A DNA stretch of 64,000 nt from Massilia sp. 9I (GTDB lineage: Bacteria; Pseudomonadota; Gammaproteobacteria; Burkholderiales; Burkholderiaceae_D), in NCBI RefSeq assembly GCF_902506415.1, contig NZ_LR733275.1, positions 1,648,448-1,712,447 of the forward strand, read 5' to 3'. Below the pieces are notes generated by a model. The model saw only the letters and a program-made list of their open reading frames with translations, ran no database searches and was not told the DNA's origin. Below, in pieces: positions 19,891 to 29,082 of the stretch (its first letter is position 1; each line of letters begins with the position of its first letter). Made by a program: the position numbers and the translations under genes.

Positions 19891-20544
19891 TTATTTCTTC
19901 ATCGGCGTCGGCTCCTTGCCGGTCGCGGTGCTGGTGTCGTTGCCCGGCGTACCGGCCGTGCCGGTGGCGTTGCGCGCCGTGCGGGCGATCAGCTCGTCCG
20001 CTGCCAGCAGGTGCTGCTCGACGATCGGACGCATCTTCATGGCCAGGGCCTTGATGTCCGGATCCTTGATCTTGTCCATGCCGTCGCGCAGCTGTTCGTG
20101 CGTGACGCGGTGGTCGCGCCGGCCCGACTGCTTCATGTAGGTGCGGTCGAAAATGTCGCCGCTCAGGGCTTCGAGCATCGCGCCCTTGGCCTTGTGCTTG
20201 ACGGTCAGCTCCTTGGGCAGCTCGACGCCCTTGGCCTGGGCCAGCGCCTGCACCTCGGCAAGCGCCTTGGTGTGCTCGTCGACCATGCGCTGGGCGTAGG
20301 CCTTGATTTCGGGATTGGCGGCCTTGGTCAGCGCCAGCTTGGCGCTCGAGATTTCGGCCATGTTGGATTGGGCCATCTCGATCAGCGAATTGCGGTCTGA
20401 GCGGTCGAGCTTGGCGGGCGCCTTGGCGGCGGGTGCGGCTGCCGGGGCAGCGGGCTGGGCGGTCTGGGCTTGCGTGGTGGCAGCGAACATGGCGCCGGCG
20501 AACGACAGCGCAAGCGCAGCGTGGATGCGCGGTCTCTTCTGCAT
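19891..20544 (-). CDS. Exported DUF4142 protein (copy 1)
   Basis: 217 aa starting MQKRPRIHAALALSFAGAMF with AAGGAG upstream and a signal peptide ending near TQAQ. After an Ala/Pro linker comes the DUF4142 four-helix domain: SDRNSLIEMAQSNMAEISSA, EIKAYAQRMVDEHTKALAEV, FDRTYMKQSGRRDHRVTHEQ and MRPIVEQHLLAADELIAR. The MVDEH motif resembles ferritin-like helices. The function of the family is not established; a periplasmic stress or envelope role is often assumed. It follows a close paralogue (copy 2), 76 nt apart on the same strand. Confidence 0.88.
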   Translation of the reverse strand: MQKRPRIHAALALSFAGAMFAATTQAQTAQPAAPAAAPAAKAPAKLDRSDRNSLIEMAQSNMAEISSAKLALTKAANPEIKAYAQRMVDEHTKALAEVQALAQAKGVELPKELTVKHKAKGAMLEALSGDIFDRTYMKQSGRRDHRVTHEQLRDGMDKIKDPDIKALAMKMRPIVEQHLLAADELIARTARNATGTAGTPGNDTSTATGKEPTPMKK

Positions 20545-20620
20545 GAAATCTCCTTGATGCACTGCGGGCCGGCGGCGCTGGCGTGCCGCCGGCATTGACT
20601 AGCTGCTGAGCATCAGCCGC

Positions 20621-21406
20621 TTATTTGCCAGAGGTCGTTCCCGATTTGGCGGTCGACATCTGCTGGGCAGCCTTCAGGTGCTGCTCGACGGTGGGGATCG
20701 TCTTGTCGGCCGCGGCCTTCACATCCGTATCCTTCGCGCTCTTGCTGATCTTTTGCAGCTTGGCATGGGTGGCCTTGTGGTCAGCCAGGCCGGCCTGCTT
20801 CATGTAGGCCTTGTCGAAGGCATCGCCGCTCAGCTTCTCCAGCTTGGCCGACATGGCCTTGTGCTTGGCGTCGAGTTCGGTCGGCAGGGTCACGCCCTTG
20901 GCCTGGGCCAGGGTCTGCAGATCGGACAAGGCCTTGCCGTGGTCGTCGATCATCTGCTGGGCGAAGGTCTTCACCTCGGCGTTCTGGCTCTTGCTCAGCG
21001 CCAGCTTGCCGGTTTCGACTTCGGCCATGTTGGCCACGGCCATGTCCATCATCGCCTTCTTGTCGGCGGCGCTCAGCTTGGCTGCGCCGGATGCGGTGGC
21101 GCCGGCGGCGCCCGATGCGCCCGAGGTCGACTGCATCGAGCTCGAACCGGAGGTGTGCGACTTGGCGCTGTCGGCGCGGGTGGCGCCCATCTGGCCGCTG
21201 CGGTCTTCCATGCCCTGGCTGCTGGTGTTGTTGACGGTGCCGTCGGCAGCGGTCTTGCCGGTCATGTTCTGCTTGCCGGTCGCGCTCTGGTTGCTCATGG
21301 ACTGGGCGCTCTGGCCGCTGGTCTGGGCCTGGACGCCGAAGGCGCTGAACATGGCGGCGACTGCGCTCACGGCGAGCAATTTCTTCACTACTGAATTCTT
21401 CTGCAT
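20621..21406 (-). CDS. Exported DUF4142 protein (copy 2)
   Basis: 261 aa with signal peptide (MQKNSVVKKLLAVSAVAAMF, cleavage near VQAQ) and AGGAG before the ATG. A long Ser/Thr/Gly/Gln-rich linker (about 27-105) precedes the DUF4142 domain, with KKAMMDMAVANMAEVETGKL, EVKTFAQQMIDDHGKALSDL, FDKAYMKQAGLADHKATHAK and TVEQHLKAAQQM. Its domain is alignable with copy 1 along its whole length, so the two arose by tandem duplication. The low-complexity linker is much longer here, suggesting a spacer that holds the domain away from a membrane or wall. Confidence 0.88.
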   Translation of the reverse strand: MQKNSVVKKLLAVSAVAAMFSAFGVQAQTSGQSAQSMSNQSATGKQNMTGKTAADGTVNNTSSQGMEDRSGQMGATRADSAKSHTSGSSSMQSTSGASGAAGATASGAAKLSAADKKAMMDMAVANMAEVETGKLALSKSQNAEVKTFAQQMIDDHGKALSDLQTLAQAKGVTLPTELDAKHKAMSAKLEKLSGDAFDKAYMKQAGLADHKATHAKLQKISKSAKDTDVKAAADKTIPTVEQHLKAAQQMSTAKSGTTSGK

Positions 21407-21580
21407 GACGTTCTCCTGTTTTTTCGATGGTATGGGCTGCCGCCAGACCTGGGCCGGCGGCGTCTCCTTCTTCTGACATCAGAAGATGTCGAGCGCTTTC
21501 GAGTGTAGCGCCGCGTATTTCGGAACAGCGCACGTTAGCCGTATCGCAATACTCGTCCGGAAAGTGACCCGTAACACGCG

Positions 21581-21608
21581 AAAAAAAGGCCAGTCCTGGG
21601 ACTGGCCT
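21581..21608 (-). terminator. Rho-independent terminator of the phosphoesterase gene
   Basis: Stem AGGCCAGTC / GACTGGCCT (9 bp, loop CTGG) followed on the minus strand by seven T residues. It lies 18 nt past the stop of the phosphoesterase gene. Confidence 0.9.
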
Positions 21609-21626
21609 GGAGGGTGTGCGCTGCCG

Positions 21627-23285
21627 TCAGCGGAAGCGCAGGGTTGCCGTCAGGTCGCCCGGCGGCCTGGCGCCGCGCGCCGCGAAGGCGGCATTGCGCG
21701 CGGCCAGGCCTTCCAGCAGCGGCAGGCCGTGCAGGCGCGTGATGAAGCGCAGGATCGAGGTGGTGTCGTAGAAATTGTGGTCGACCGCGCCGCGCTTGGC
21801 GTGCGGCGACACCACGATCGCCGGGATGCGCGAGCCCGGTCCCCAGCGGTCGCCCTGGGGCGGCGCCACGTGGTCCCACCAGCCGCCGTTCTCGTCGAAG
21901 GTGATCACCACCACCATGTCCTTCCACTGCGGCGATTTCTTCAGGTGCTCGATCACGTTGGCCACGTGGGCGTCGCCCGACTCGATGTCCGAATAGCCGG
22001 CGTGCAAGTTGAGGTTGCCCTGCGGCTTGTAGAAGGCCACCGCCGGCAGCTTGCCGGCCACCGCGTCGGCGATGAAGCGGTTCGAGATCGGGCTGTCGCC
22101 CAGGCCGCCGTCCAGCAGGTGCTGTTCGCGCGCCTTGGTGCCCGGTGCGAACTGCTTGAAGTAGTTGAAGGGCTGGTGGTGGTGCTGGAAGTTGGGGCGC
22201 TGGCCGGCGCCGCGGCCATCGAGCGCAGCCTGCCAGGCGCCGCCATACCAGGCCCAGCTCACGCCGCGCGCGGACAAGAGGTCGCCGATGGTCTGGTAGC
22301 TCTGGGGCGGCAGGGTCGACGGATCCTGCGGATCGGCCTCGCGCGCATCGCCCCCGGGCGCCGGGCGCACCCAGCTCGGCTGGTAGGGTGGCGCCATGGT
22401 GTTCACCGCGTAGCCGTCCGGCGTGATGGCGCCGGCGTGCACGTACTTGGCCTTGCCCTCGAGCGCCGACCTGGGCGAATCCGGCGCCACCGCCAGGCGC
22501 GCCCCCTGGGGGCCGTCGGCCGTGACCGCGATCTTGGATTTGGCCGGCGTCGATGCGGCGTTGAAGTACTCCGGCGTGCGGCCGCTGATCAAGAACTGGT
22601 GGTTCAGGTAGGAGCCGCCGAAGGCCGCCATGAAGAAGTTGTCGCACAGCGTGTACGCGCGTGCGATCTGCCACAGGCCCAGGTTTTCGGCCGTCTCGCC
22701 GTACTGCCCCATTACCAGGGAGCCGGAATCGCCCCAGGCCACGAAGCCGTCGTTACGCCCGCCGTTGATCTGCATCTGGTTCTGGTAGAACTGGTGGGTC
22801 AGGTCGCGCGTCACCAGGCCTTCCGGCAGCGGATGGCCTTCGGCATCCTTCAGCTTCCAGGGCGCGTTCGGCAGGCCCTGGATGTCGTCTTCCTTGACGA
22901 GGTAGTCCTTGCCGCCGAGGTTCTGGCGGCCCGGCACCATGCCGCCCCAGATCTTCGGCAGCGTCGGCAGCACCGAACCGTCGCGGTCCTTCTGCTGGAA
23001 GCGCGCGGCGGGCACGCCGGAGAGCGGCTCGGCCAGCCCGGGGAAGTCGGCGAACAGGTTATTGAAGCTGCGGTTCTCGAGGTAGATCACGACCACGTTC
23101 TTGACGTGGGCGCGCAGCTTGGCGTCCAGCGAGTTGGCGGCGCGCGGGGCGGGCTTGGCCTGCGCGCTCTCGGCCAGGCCAGGCACGGCCAGCGACAGGC
23201 CGGCGGCGGCGGCCTGCATCAGGCGCCGGCGCGCCGGATCGTCGGGGGAAGCGTCAAGGGGATCGTGGGGGGCGTGGTCGTGCAC
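21627..23285 (-). CDS. Tat-exported alkaline-phosphatase-superfamily phosphoesterase (AcpA/phospholipase C type)
   Basis: 552 aa with a twin-arginine signal (DDPARRRLMQAAAAGLSLAV). The mature part begins with VKNVVVIYLENRSFNNLFAD, the metal-binding N-terminal motif of AcpA/PLC-type phosphoesterases, where the Asn next to Arg-Ser-Phe is conserved. Further motifs are TPEYFNAASTP, ARGVSWAWYGGAWQ, YSDIESGDAHVANVIEHLKK and VVITFDENGGWWDHVAPPQG, the last carrying metal ligands. RIPAIVVSPHAKRGAVDHNF closes the site. It acts in the periplasm or outside the cell on phosphomonoesters or phospholipids; which one cannot be told. Monocistronic with its own terminator. Confidence 0.9.
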   Translation of the reverse strand: MHDHAPHDPLDASPDDPARRRLMQAAAAGLSLAVPGLAESAQAKPAPRAANSLDAKLRAHVKNVVVIYLENRSFNNLFADFPGLAEPLSGVPAARFQQKDRDGSVLPTLPKIWGGMVPGRQNLGGKDYLVKEDDIQGLPNAPWKLKDAEGHPLPEGLVTRDLTHQFYQNQMQINGGRNDGFVAWGDSGSLVMGQYGETAENLGLWQIARAYTLCDNFFMAAFGGSYLNHQFLISGRTPEYFNAASTPAKSKIAVTADGPQGARLAVAPDSPRSALEGKAKYVHAGAITPDGYAVNTMAPPYQPSWVRPAPGGDAREADPQDPSTLPPQSYQTIGDLLSARGVSWAWYGGAWQAALDGRGAGQRPNFQHHHQPFNYFKQFAPGTKAREQHLLDGGLGDSPISNRFIADAVAGKLPAVAFYKPQGNLNLHAGYSDIESGDAHVANVIEHLKKSPQWKDMVVVITFDENGGWWDHVAPPQGDRWGPGSRIPAIVVSPHAKRGAVDHNFYDTTSILRFITRLHGLPLLEGLAARNAAFAARGARPPGDLTATLRFR

Positions 23286-23501
23286 TGCCTGCTCCGTGGT
23301 GCGGGAAATCAGGCATTATCCGCGCTTTTATTGCCAGCTGGAATATTTACGGCGATATGGCGTGGCAGCGTTTGCGCGCATACCACGTCAAACGCCTGTC
23401 ACATTCGGCAGGCAGAATGCGTCTGTCCTTGGGAAGGGATGCTGGCGGCGCAAGCCGCCCGACCGGGGCCGGCGGTCGTAAAAGATACCGGCACCAGTTT
23501 T

Positions 23502-23972
23502 CTAATACAGCGGGATCAGGATGTCGAAGGCGTTGTCGGGGCGGTTACCGTCGTGCATGGCCGGCGTGTAGCGCCGGTCGTAGCGTTCGATACGCCAGCC
23601 CTCTTCGTCGGGCGTCATGCCCAGCTGATCGATGGTGGCATAGCCGGTCAGGTAGGTTGCCTGGGTCTTCGTCACCGGACCGCGGTGGGTGACCAGGGCA
23701 TAGCGGCGCTCCGGGATGCGGATGCCGATCATGTCCGGCGGCAGATTGTTCAAGTCAGGAACTTCGGCGGCGACCAATACGACGCGCACGCCATCCTTGT
23801 CCTGCAGCCTGACGGTATAGCGCAGGTGATCCTTGTTCTCGCCCAGTTCGCTTTCGCGCTCGAGGAAGCTGCTCCAGATGTCCGGCAAGTCCGCTTCCAG
23901 AACCGACATCGGACCTGCAAGTGGCAGCCCGGCAAGCTTCATTTCAGGTAGGTTAACGGTCGTGATGTGCAT
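23502..23972 (-). CDS. GyrI-like / AraC effector-binding domain protein
   Basis: 156 aa starting MHITTVNLPEMKLAGLPLAG. The pattern of short beta strands with DIWSSFLERESEL, IGIRIPERRYALVTHRGPV, LTGYATIDQLGMTPDEEGWR and the terminal DNAFDILIPLY matches the SOUL/GyrI-like effector-binding fold. These stand-alone proteins bind or hydrolyse small hydrophobic or drug-like molecules. No DNA-binding domain is fused to it. The gene stands alone, divergent from the DUF2807 gene across about 280 nt. Confidence 0.8.
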   Translation of the reverse strand: MHITTVNLPEMKLAGLPLAGPMSVLEADLPDIWSSFLERESELGENKDHLRYTVRLQDKDGVRVVLVAAEVPDLNNLPPDMIGIRIPERRYALVTHRGPVTKTQATYLTGYATIDQLGMTPDEEGWRIERYDRRYTPAMHDGNRPDNAFDILIPLY

Positions 23973-24253
23973 GGTGTTGGCTACGCAAGTGGACGAAGAA
24001 AATTATAGCCTTAACTCAGTGACAATATTGCCACGCACGCAATCGTGCGCACCTATTTTTCCTAATCTGGCAGGACAAATGTGCAACAACGCACACAAGC
24101 GTATTGACCAGCATCCGTAAAGGCTTGTTGAATACACATATCCCGCCTTCGCAGCAGTCCAGGCACGGTTTTTTGCAGTTCGTCGCAAACGGCAACCCGG
24201 CGTTTTTCACGTCCCTACAATGGACTCATACCAACACACCACCGGAGAACACC

Positions 24254-24877
24254 ATGCAACGCCTGATCCTCGCCGCTGTCCTGTCCATCGCTTCGCTGAG
24301 CGCCCATGCCGATGAGCAGGCGCGTAGCGTTTCGCCGTTCAAGGGCATCTCCGTGCACGGCCCGGTCAGCCTGACGGTGGAAGCCGGAAAATCGTATTCG
24401 CTGAAGGTGTATGGCGACCCGCGCTTCATCGCCCGCGTCACCAGCGAAGTGGTGGACGGCGAACTGCGCCTGGACATGAAGGACAGCTCGCGCAACAGCA
24501 TCGAAAGCAGCGACCGGGTGGTGGTGACCATGCCGGAACTGCAGACCTTCAAGGGCGAAGGCGCTGGCGTGATGCGGCTGAACAAGATCCGCGGCGAGCG
24601 CCTGGATGTGAACTACCGCGGCGCCGGCCGCCTGGCGATCGACGGCGAAGTGCGTCAGCTGACCCTGCGCGCGCAAGGCGTGGGCGAAGTCGACACCAAG
24701 GCCCTGATCGCCCAGGAAGCCGACGTCAGCTTCGAAGGCATCGGTTCGGTCAACATCTACGCCAAGGACAAGCTCAATGCCAACGTGCGCGGCATGGGCA
24801 ACCTCACCTACTACGGCAACCCGCGCGTGGTGAACAAGTCGGTGTCGGGCATCGGCAGCGTGGTGGCGGTCAAGTAA
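24254..24877 (+). CDS. Exported DUF2807 (GIN domain) protein
   Basis: 207 aa starting MQRLILAAVLSIASLSAHAD, a signal peptide, with GGAG 6 nt upstream. The rest is a right-handed beta-helix-like domain: FKGISVHGPVSLTVEAGKSY, ARVTSEVVDGELRLDMKDSS, LQTFKGEGAGVMRLNKIRGE and GIGSVNIYAKDKLNANVRGM. Such proteins are annotated as putative autotransporter adhesin head GIN domains, usually small periplasmic proteins of unknown function. It stands alone; a TACAAT hexamer about 37 nt upstream could be its -10. Confidence 0.85.
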   Translation: MQRLILAAVLSIASLSAHADEQARSVSPFKGISVHGPVSLTVEAGKSYSLKVYGDPRFIARVTSEVVDGELRLDMKDSSRNSIESSDRVVVTMPELQTFKGEGAGVMRLNKIRGERLDVNYRGAGRLAIDGEVRQLTLRAQGVGEVDTKALIAQEADVSFEGIGSVNIYAKDKLNANVRGMGNLTYYGNPRVVNKSVSGIGSVVAVK

Positions 24878-24892
24878 GGATGTAAAACCCGC

Positions 24893-25222
24893 TCAGCGGT
24901 TGGCGATGTCGAGCAAGACCTCGGCATGGCAGGGACCGTCGAGCGGGCACCAGCAGGCCAGGTTGCGGCCGCGCAACTCAAGGCGCGCCGCTTCCGCCAG
25001 CCGGCGTCCGGCCGGGTCCTCTTCCACCCAGCGCCGGAAGGCGGCAACGGCTTCCGGGATGTTCGGCATCGCGATGTAGCGCTCGCCGACCGGCGTGCCC
25101 GGCGCCACGTCAGGCGCCACCGAGAACGGATTGCCCCAGCGTCCGGGACGCGCCACCGACACCGTGTTCGGCGGCAGCTTCCAGCCCTTCTTCCTGCTCA
25201 GTTTCACACGTACCGGTTTCAT
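24893..25222 (-). CDS. DUF4326 protein
   Basis: 109 aa starting MKPVRVKLSRKKGWKLPPNT. The conserved DUF4326 core is visible: VSVARPGRWGNPFSV, AVAAFRRWVEEDP, LELRGRNLACWCPLDGPCHA. The Cys-Trp-Cys and following Cys-His are typical. Its ATG overlaps the ArsR gene stop (ATGA), so the two are translationally coupled. The function of this family is unknown; phage and plasmid copies are common. Confidence 0.85.
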   Translation of the reverse strand: MKPVRVKLSRKKGWKLPPNTVSVARPGRWGNPFSVAPDVAPGTPVGERYIAMPNIPEAVAAFRRWVEEDPAGRRLAEAARLELRGRNLACWCPLDGPCHAEVLLDIANR

Positions 25223-25533
25223 TCTGCTCCCGCCTCTGGTTTGGCCTGCTGGTTCAGGAAGGCCAGCAGCCCGCGCATGGTTTCGCGCTGCGCCGTATAA
25301 ATGATAAACCGCCCCTGCTGGCGCGGCACGACCAGGCCGGCGTGGCTCAGCTCCTTCAGGTGGAAGGACAGCGAGGACGCCGGCATGCGCAGGCTTGACG
25401 CGATCCGGCTCGCCGCCATGCCGTGCTGGCCGGCCTGCACCAGCAAGCGGTAGGCGGCCAGCCGCGATTCCTGGGCCAGCGCCGCCAGCGCCGCGATCGC
25501 GGTCCGATTGTCCATCGGGGCTTGCTTGCTCAT
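25219..25533 (-). CDS. ArsR-family winged-helix regulator
   Basis: 104 aa starting MSKQAPMDNRTAIAALAALA. The HTH_20 type winged helix contains ESRLAAYRLLVQAGQHGMAA, the recognition helix region PASSLSFHLKELSHAGLVVP and the wing RQQGRFIIYTAQRETMRGLL. No cysteine pair for metal sensing is present, so it is unlikely to be a metal sensor of the ArsR/SmtB type. It is divergent from an MFS transporter gene, a usual arrangement for a local repressor, and overlaps the DUF4326 gene. Confidence 0.88.
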   Translation of the reverse strand: MSKQAPMDNRTAIAALAALAQESRLAAYRLLVQAGQHGMAASRIASSLRMPASSLSFHLKELSHAGLVVPRQQGRFIIYTAQRETMRGLLAFLNQQAKPEAGAE

Positions 25534-25677
25534 GTCCGCTCCTGTCGAAGTAGTAGCCGTGCGGGTCGCACCCTTCGAAGGATATCGAAACGATTTGACC
25601 AGATGATGACATCCGGCATGAATAGCGCGCCTGCGGTAGAGTCATGGCTTGCGCAGCACCGCATCGGGAGAACGGCT

Positions 25678-26868
25678 TTGTCAGCAGCACGCAGGACCAT
25701 CGGCATCCTCGCCATCACGCAGATCGCGTCATGGGGAGCCCTGTACTATGCCTTCGCGGTGCTGGCGCCCGATATCCGGCGCGAGCTGGGCATCTCCTCC
25801 GAAACCGCGTTCGCGGCCTATTCCTGGAGCCTGCTGGTATCGGGCGTCGCGGCCACGCCGATCGGCGCCATGGTCGACCGCCACGGCGGCCGCTTCGTCA
25901 TGGCGGCGGGTTCGCTGGTCAGCGCCGCCGGCCTGGCCTGGCTGTCGCGCTGCACCACCAACGCTTCCTACTTCGGCGCCTGGACCGTGATCGGCGTGGC
26001 GATGTCGCTGACCCTGTACGAGGCGGCTTTCGCCACCATCAACCGCAAGGTCGCGGTGGGCGCGCCGCGCGCCATCTCGACACTGACCCTGTTCGCCGGC
26101 TTCGCCAGCAGCATCTTCTGGCCGCTCACGATGGCGCTCGCCTCGCGCCTGGGCTGGCGCGACACCTACCTTGCCTATGCCTCGCTGCAGCTGGTGGTCT
26201 GCCTGCCGCTGCACCTGGGCCTCGGCCGCGACGCGCCCCATCCCCCTGCCGCGCCGGACGCGCCGCGCGACAGCCACACGCTGGGCGAAGCGGTGCGCCA
26301 TCCAGCCTTCTGGAAGCTGGCGCTGGCCTTCGCCGCCAATGTCTTCATCTTCACCGCGCTGGCGCTGCACCTGATCCCGCTGCTGCGCACCCTGGGCCAT
26401 CCGGCCGCCACCGCCGTGGCGCTGGCCGCGATGATCGGGCCGATGCAGGTCGTCGGCCGCATCGGCGAGCGCACGCTGGCCAAGGGCGCCACGCCGCAGG
26501 CGGTCGGCCGCATCGTGTTCGCCACCCTGCCCTTCGGACTGCTGGCGCTGGCGCTGCTCGGTACCGAGGCCTGGGCGGTGGCGCTGTTCTGCGCGCTCTA
26601 CGGCATGAGCAACGGCGTGCTGACGATCGTGCGCGGGACGCTACCGCGCGTAATGTTCGGCGCCCGCCACTACGGCGCGATCAGCGGCGCCTTGTCGGTG
26701 CCGTCGCTGCTGGCGCGCGCCGCCGGGCCGCTGGTCGCCGCGGCGGTGCTGTCGACTGCGTCCGGGCCGATGCTGCTGCCGCTGGCGCTGTTCGGCTGCG
26801 GTGTCGCCTCGCTGCTGCTCTATCTGTCGGCGGTCGGCGCACCCACGCCTGAACGCCGCCTCGCCTGA
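25678..26868 (+). CDS. MFS transporter
   Basis: About 396 aa with 12 predicted membrane helices. I chose a TTG start because GGGAG lies 7 nt upstream and family members begin with the first helix (ILAITQIASWGALYYAFAVL). ATG codons at 25603, 25606 and 25618 in the same frame would add a polar leader and have no ribosome site. MFS loop motif 2-3 is GAMVDRHGGRFVMAAGSLVS. A glycine/proline-rich second half (helices 7-12) includes PRVMFGARHYGAISGALSVP, resembling the oxalate/formate or YnfM-like MFS groups. The substrate is unknown. It is divergent from the ArsR regulator, which probably controls it. Confidence 0.85.
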   Translation: MSAARRTIGILAITQIASWGALYYAFAVLAPDIRRELGISSETAFAAYSWSLLVSGVAATPIGAMVDRHGGRFVMAAGSLVSAAGLAWLSRCTTNASYFGAWTVIGVAMSLTLYEAAFATINRKVAVGAPRAISTLTLFAGFASSIFWPLTMALASRLGWRDTYLAYASLQLVVCLPLHLGLGRDAPHPPAAPDAPRDSHTLGEAVRHPAFWKLALAFAANVFIFTALALHLIPLLRTLGHPAATAVALAAMIGPMQVVGRIGERTLAKGATPQAVGRIVFATLPFGLLALALLGTEAWAVALFCALYGMSNGVLTIVRGTLPRVMFGARHYGAISGALSVPSLLARAAGPLVAAAVLSTASGPMLLPLALFGCGVASLLLYLSAVGAPTPERRLA

Positions 26869-26874
26869 GGCGCT

Positions 26875-27378
26875 TCAATCCTGCAGGCGCAGCTCCCAGT
26901 AGCCGACGTCGACCCAGCGCCCGAACTTGCGTCCCACTTCGCTGAAGTGGGCCACTTTGCGAAAGCCCAGCTTCTCGTGCAGCGCCACGCTACGCTCGTT
27001 CGGCTGGGCGATCCCGCCGATCACCATGTGCACGTCGAGAAGGCGCAGCGCATCGAGCAGCGCGCGGTACAGCAGCGTGCCCAGGCCGCGGCCGGCCTCC
27101 TGCATGTCGAGGTAGACCGAGCTTTCCACCGAGGTGCGGTAGGCGGGACGGGCACGCCATTTGGTGGCGTAGGCATAGCCCACCGGACGGCCGTCGCGGC
27201 AGGCCACCAGCCAGGGCAGGCCGGCGGCCGCCACGTCGGCGATGCGCTGGGCCATGTCGGCGGCGGCTACCTGCTGCTCTTCGAAGCTGATGGTGGTGCC
27301 GGCGATGTAGGGGTTGTAGATGGCGCAGAAAGCGGCGGCATCCTCAAGCGTGGCAGGGCGGATGATGATCTCGGACAT
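26875..27378 (-). CDS. GNAT N-acetyltransferase, phosphinothricin/methionine-sulfone type
   Basis: 167 aa starting MSEIIIRPATLEDAAAFCAI. The signature of the Pat/Bar group is present: YNPYIAGTTISFEEQQ at the N-terminus, VGYAYATKWRARPAYRTSVE and the acetyl-CoA binding loop EAGRGLGTLLYRALL (Q/RxxGxG/A). NERSVALHEKLGFRKVAHFS ends the fold. Members acetylate small amines such as methionine sulfone, sulfoximine or phosphinothricin. Its stop is 6 nt from the MFS stop on the other strand. Upstream is an OsmC-type gene 7 nt away, so they form a pair. Confidence 0.88.
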   Translation of the reverse strand: MSEIIIRPATLEDAAAFCAIYNPYIAGTTISFEEQQVAAADMAQRIADVAAAGLPWLVACRDGRPVGYAYATKWRARPAYRTSVESSVYLDMQEAGRGLGTLLYRALLDALRLLDVHMVIGGIAQPNERSVALHEKLGFRKVAHFSEVGRKFGRWVDVGYWELRLQD

Positions 27379-27385
27379 GAGGCCA

Positions 27386-27790
27386 TTATAGGCCGGGCTC
27401 GAACACGACCGTGCAGCCTGCGCGCAGGGTGTTGTGCACCTCGGCCACCGCATCGGTCTCGGCCAGCAGGCGGGCGACGTCCCCGGGTGAAGCGGGCGAA
27501 CGCACCGTGGCGCGATAGCGGATATTGGTGGCGGCCAGGCCGACGCCGGGGAAGTCCGCGCTGGCTTCGACCTGCACGCCCTCCAGCACGATGCCGAGCC
27601 GCCGCGCTTCGCGATACAGGTCGTTGCAGTAGCAGGTAGCCAGCGCCAGCATCAGGAATTCGCCGCCGTTGACGCCCGAGCCGGGGCCTGAAGCCTTCGT
27701 TGGTACCTGCAGCGACTGGCGCGATCCCTCGGTGTCCACGGCAACTTGGTGCGCCGTAGCGGAGTTGTCGACAAAGGCAGTGATGCGCAT
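27386..27790 (-). CDS. OsmC family protein (second type)
   Basis: 134 aa starting MRITAFVDNSATAHQVAVDT. It shows the OsmC-like pattern GGEFLMLALATCYCNDLYRE with the peroxidatic-type Cys, and the C-terminal VAEVHNTLRAGCTVVFEPGL with the second Cys. It is more divergent than the OsmC at 18.9 kb and belongs to the YhfA-like/short group. It lies 7 nt upstream of the acetyltransferase gene on the same strand and is likely co-transcribed with it. A role in hydroperoxide detoxification is inferred from the family. Confidence 0.8.
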   Translation of the reverse strand: MRITAFVDNSATAHQVAVDTEGSRQSLQVPTKASGPGSGVNGGEFLMLALATCYCNDLYREARRLGIVLEGVQVEASADFPGVGLAATNIRYRATVRSPASPGDVARLLAETDAVAEVHNTLRAGCTVVFEPGL

Positions 27791-27835
27791 GGCGTTCTCC
27801 CAAGCCCGGGATGGGCTGGGACCATGCTAGCGCAG

Positions 27836-29038
27836 CTAGCGCCGGGCCGCATCCATCCGTGGCAGGAACACGGCCAGGATGCCGAACAGCGGCAGGAAGG
27901 AGGCGATCCGGTACACGGTCTCGATACCGGTGCTGTCCGCGATGGCACCCATCGCCGCCGCCCCAATGCCGCTGATGCCGAACATCAGGCCGAAGAACAG
28001 GCCCGCGATCATGCCGACCTTGTTCGGCACCAGCTCCTGCGCGAACACCACGATGGCCGAGAAGGCCGACGACATCACCAGCCCGATCACCACCGACAGC
28101 ACCGCGGTCCAGAACAGGTTCGCGTAGGGCAGCGCCAAGGCGAAGGGCGCCGCGCCCAGGATCGAGAACCAGATCACGCGCTTGCGGCCGATGCGGTCGC
28201 CGATCGGCCCGCCCGCGAAGGTCCCCGCCGCCACCGCGGCCAGGAACAGGAACAGATAGCCCTGCGCCGCCTCCACCGACACGTGGAATTTCTCGATCAG
28301 GAAGAAGGTGTAGTAGCTCGACAGGCTGGACATGTAGATGTACTTCGAGAACACCAGCAGCGCCAGCACCGTCAGGGCCCAGATCACGCGCCGGCGCGGC
28401 AGGCCAGGGCCCGCGTGCACCGCGATCTTCTTCGTCACATTACGCAGGTGCCCCGCGTACCAGCGGCTGACCTGGAACAGCACCACCACCGCCAGCACCA
28501 CCAGCAGCATCAGCCAGGCGATCCTGCCCTGCCCGCTGCCGACGATGATGGCGGCCGCCAGCAAGGGCCCGAAGGCCGAGCCCAGGTTGCCGCCCACCTG
28601 GAACAGCGACTGCGCGAAGCCGAAGCGCCCGCCCGAGGCAAGGCGCGCGACGCGCGAGGCTTCCGGGTGGAAGGTCGAGGAACCGAGGCCGATCAGGCCG
28701 GCCGCCAGCAGGAGCATCGGGAAGCTGCCGGCCACCGACAGCAGCGCGACGCCGCCCAGCGTGGCGCACATGCCGACCGGCAGCAGGAAGGGAATTGGGC
28801 GCTTGTCGGTGTACAGGCCGATCCAGGGCTGCAGGAGCGAGGCGGTGCACTGGAAGGTCAGCGTGATCAGGCCGATCTGGGTGAAGCTGAGCGCGAATTC
28901 GTGCTTGAGCAGCGGGTAGATCGCGGGCAGGACGGCCTGCACGCAGTCGTTCAGCAGGTGGACGAAGGCGACGGAGAAGAGGATTTGCATCACCGCACCA
29001 GGGGGCGCGGTGGGTGAGGAAGAGGAAGGTGGCGACAT
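27836..29038 (-). CDS. MFS transporter, fosmidomycin-resistance (Fsr) type
   Basis: 400 aa starting MSPPSSSSPTAPPGAVMQIL. The first helix contains the Fsr-typical FVHLLNDCVQAVLPAIYPLL. Further conserved segments are GLITLTFQCTASLLQPWIGL, GLGSSTFHPEASRVARLASG and GRFGFAQSLFQVGGNLGSAF, followed by GPIGDRIGRKRVIWFSIL in the loop between the second-half helices. Members export fosmidomycin and other compounds. It is preceded by an AraC-type regulator on the same strand 44 nt upstream, which may control it. Confidence 0.9.
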   Translation of the reverse strand: MSPPSSSSPTAPPGAVMQILFSVAFVHLLNDCVQAVLPAIYPLLKHEFALSFTQIGLITLTFQCTASLLQPWIGLYTDKRPIPFLLPVGMCATLGGVALLSVAGSFPMLLLAAGLIGLGSSTFHPEASRVARLASGGRFGFAQSLFQVGGNLGSAFGPLLAAAIIVGSGQGRIAWLMLLVVLAVVVLFQVSRWYAGHLRNVTKKIAVHAGPGLPRRRVIWALTVLALLVFSKYIYMSSLSSYYTFFLIEKFHVSVEAAQGYLFLFLAAVAAGTFAGGPIGDRIGRKRVIWFSILGAAPFALALPYANLFWTAVLSVVIGLVMSSAFSAIVVFAQELVPNKVGMIAGLFFGLMFGISGIGAAAMGAIADSTGIETVYRIASFLPLFGILAVFLPRMDAARR

Positions 29039-29082
29039 TGGCAAATCAGGTGTGACGGCTACCCAGTCTACACCGGGCGGCG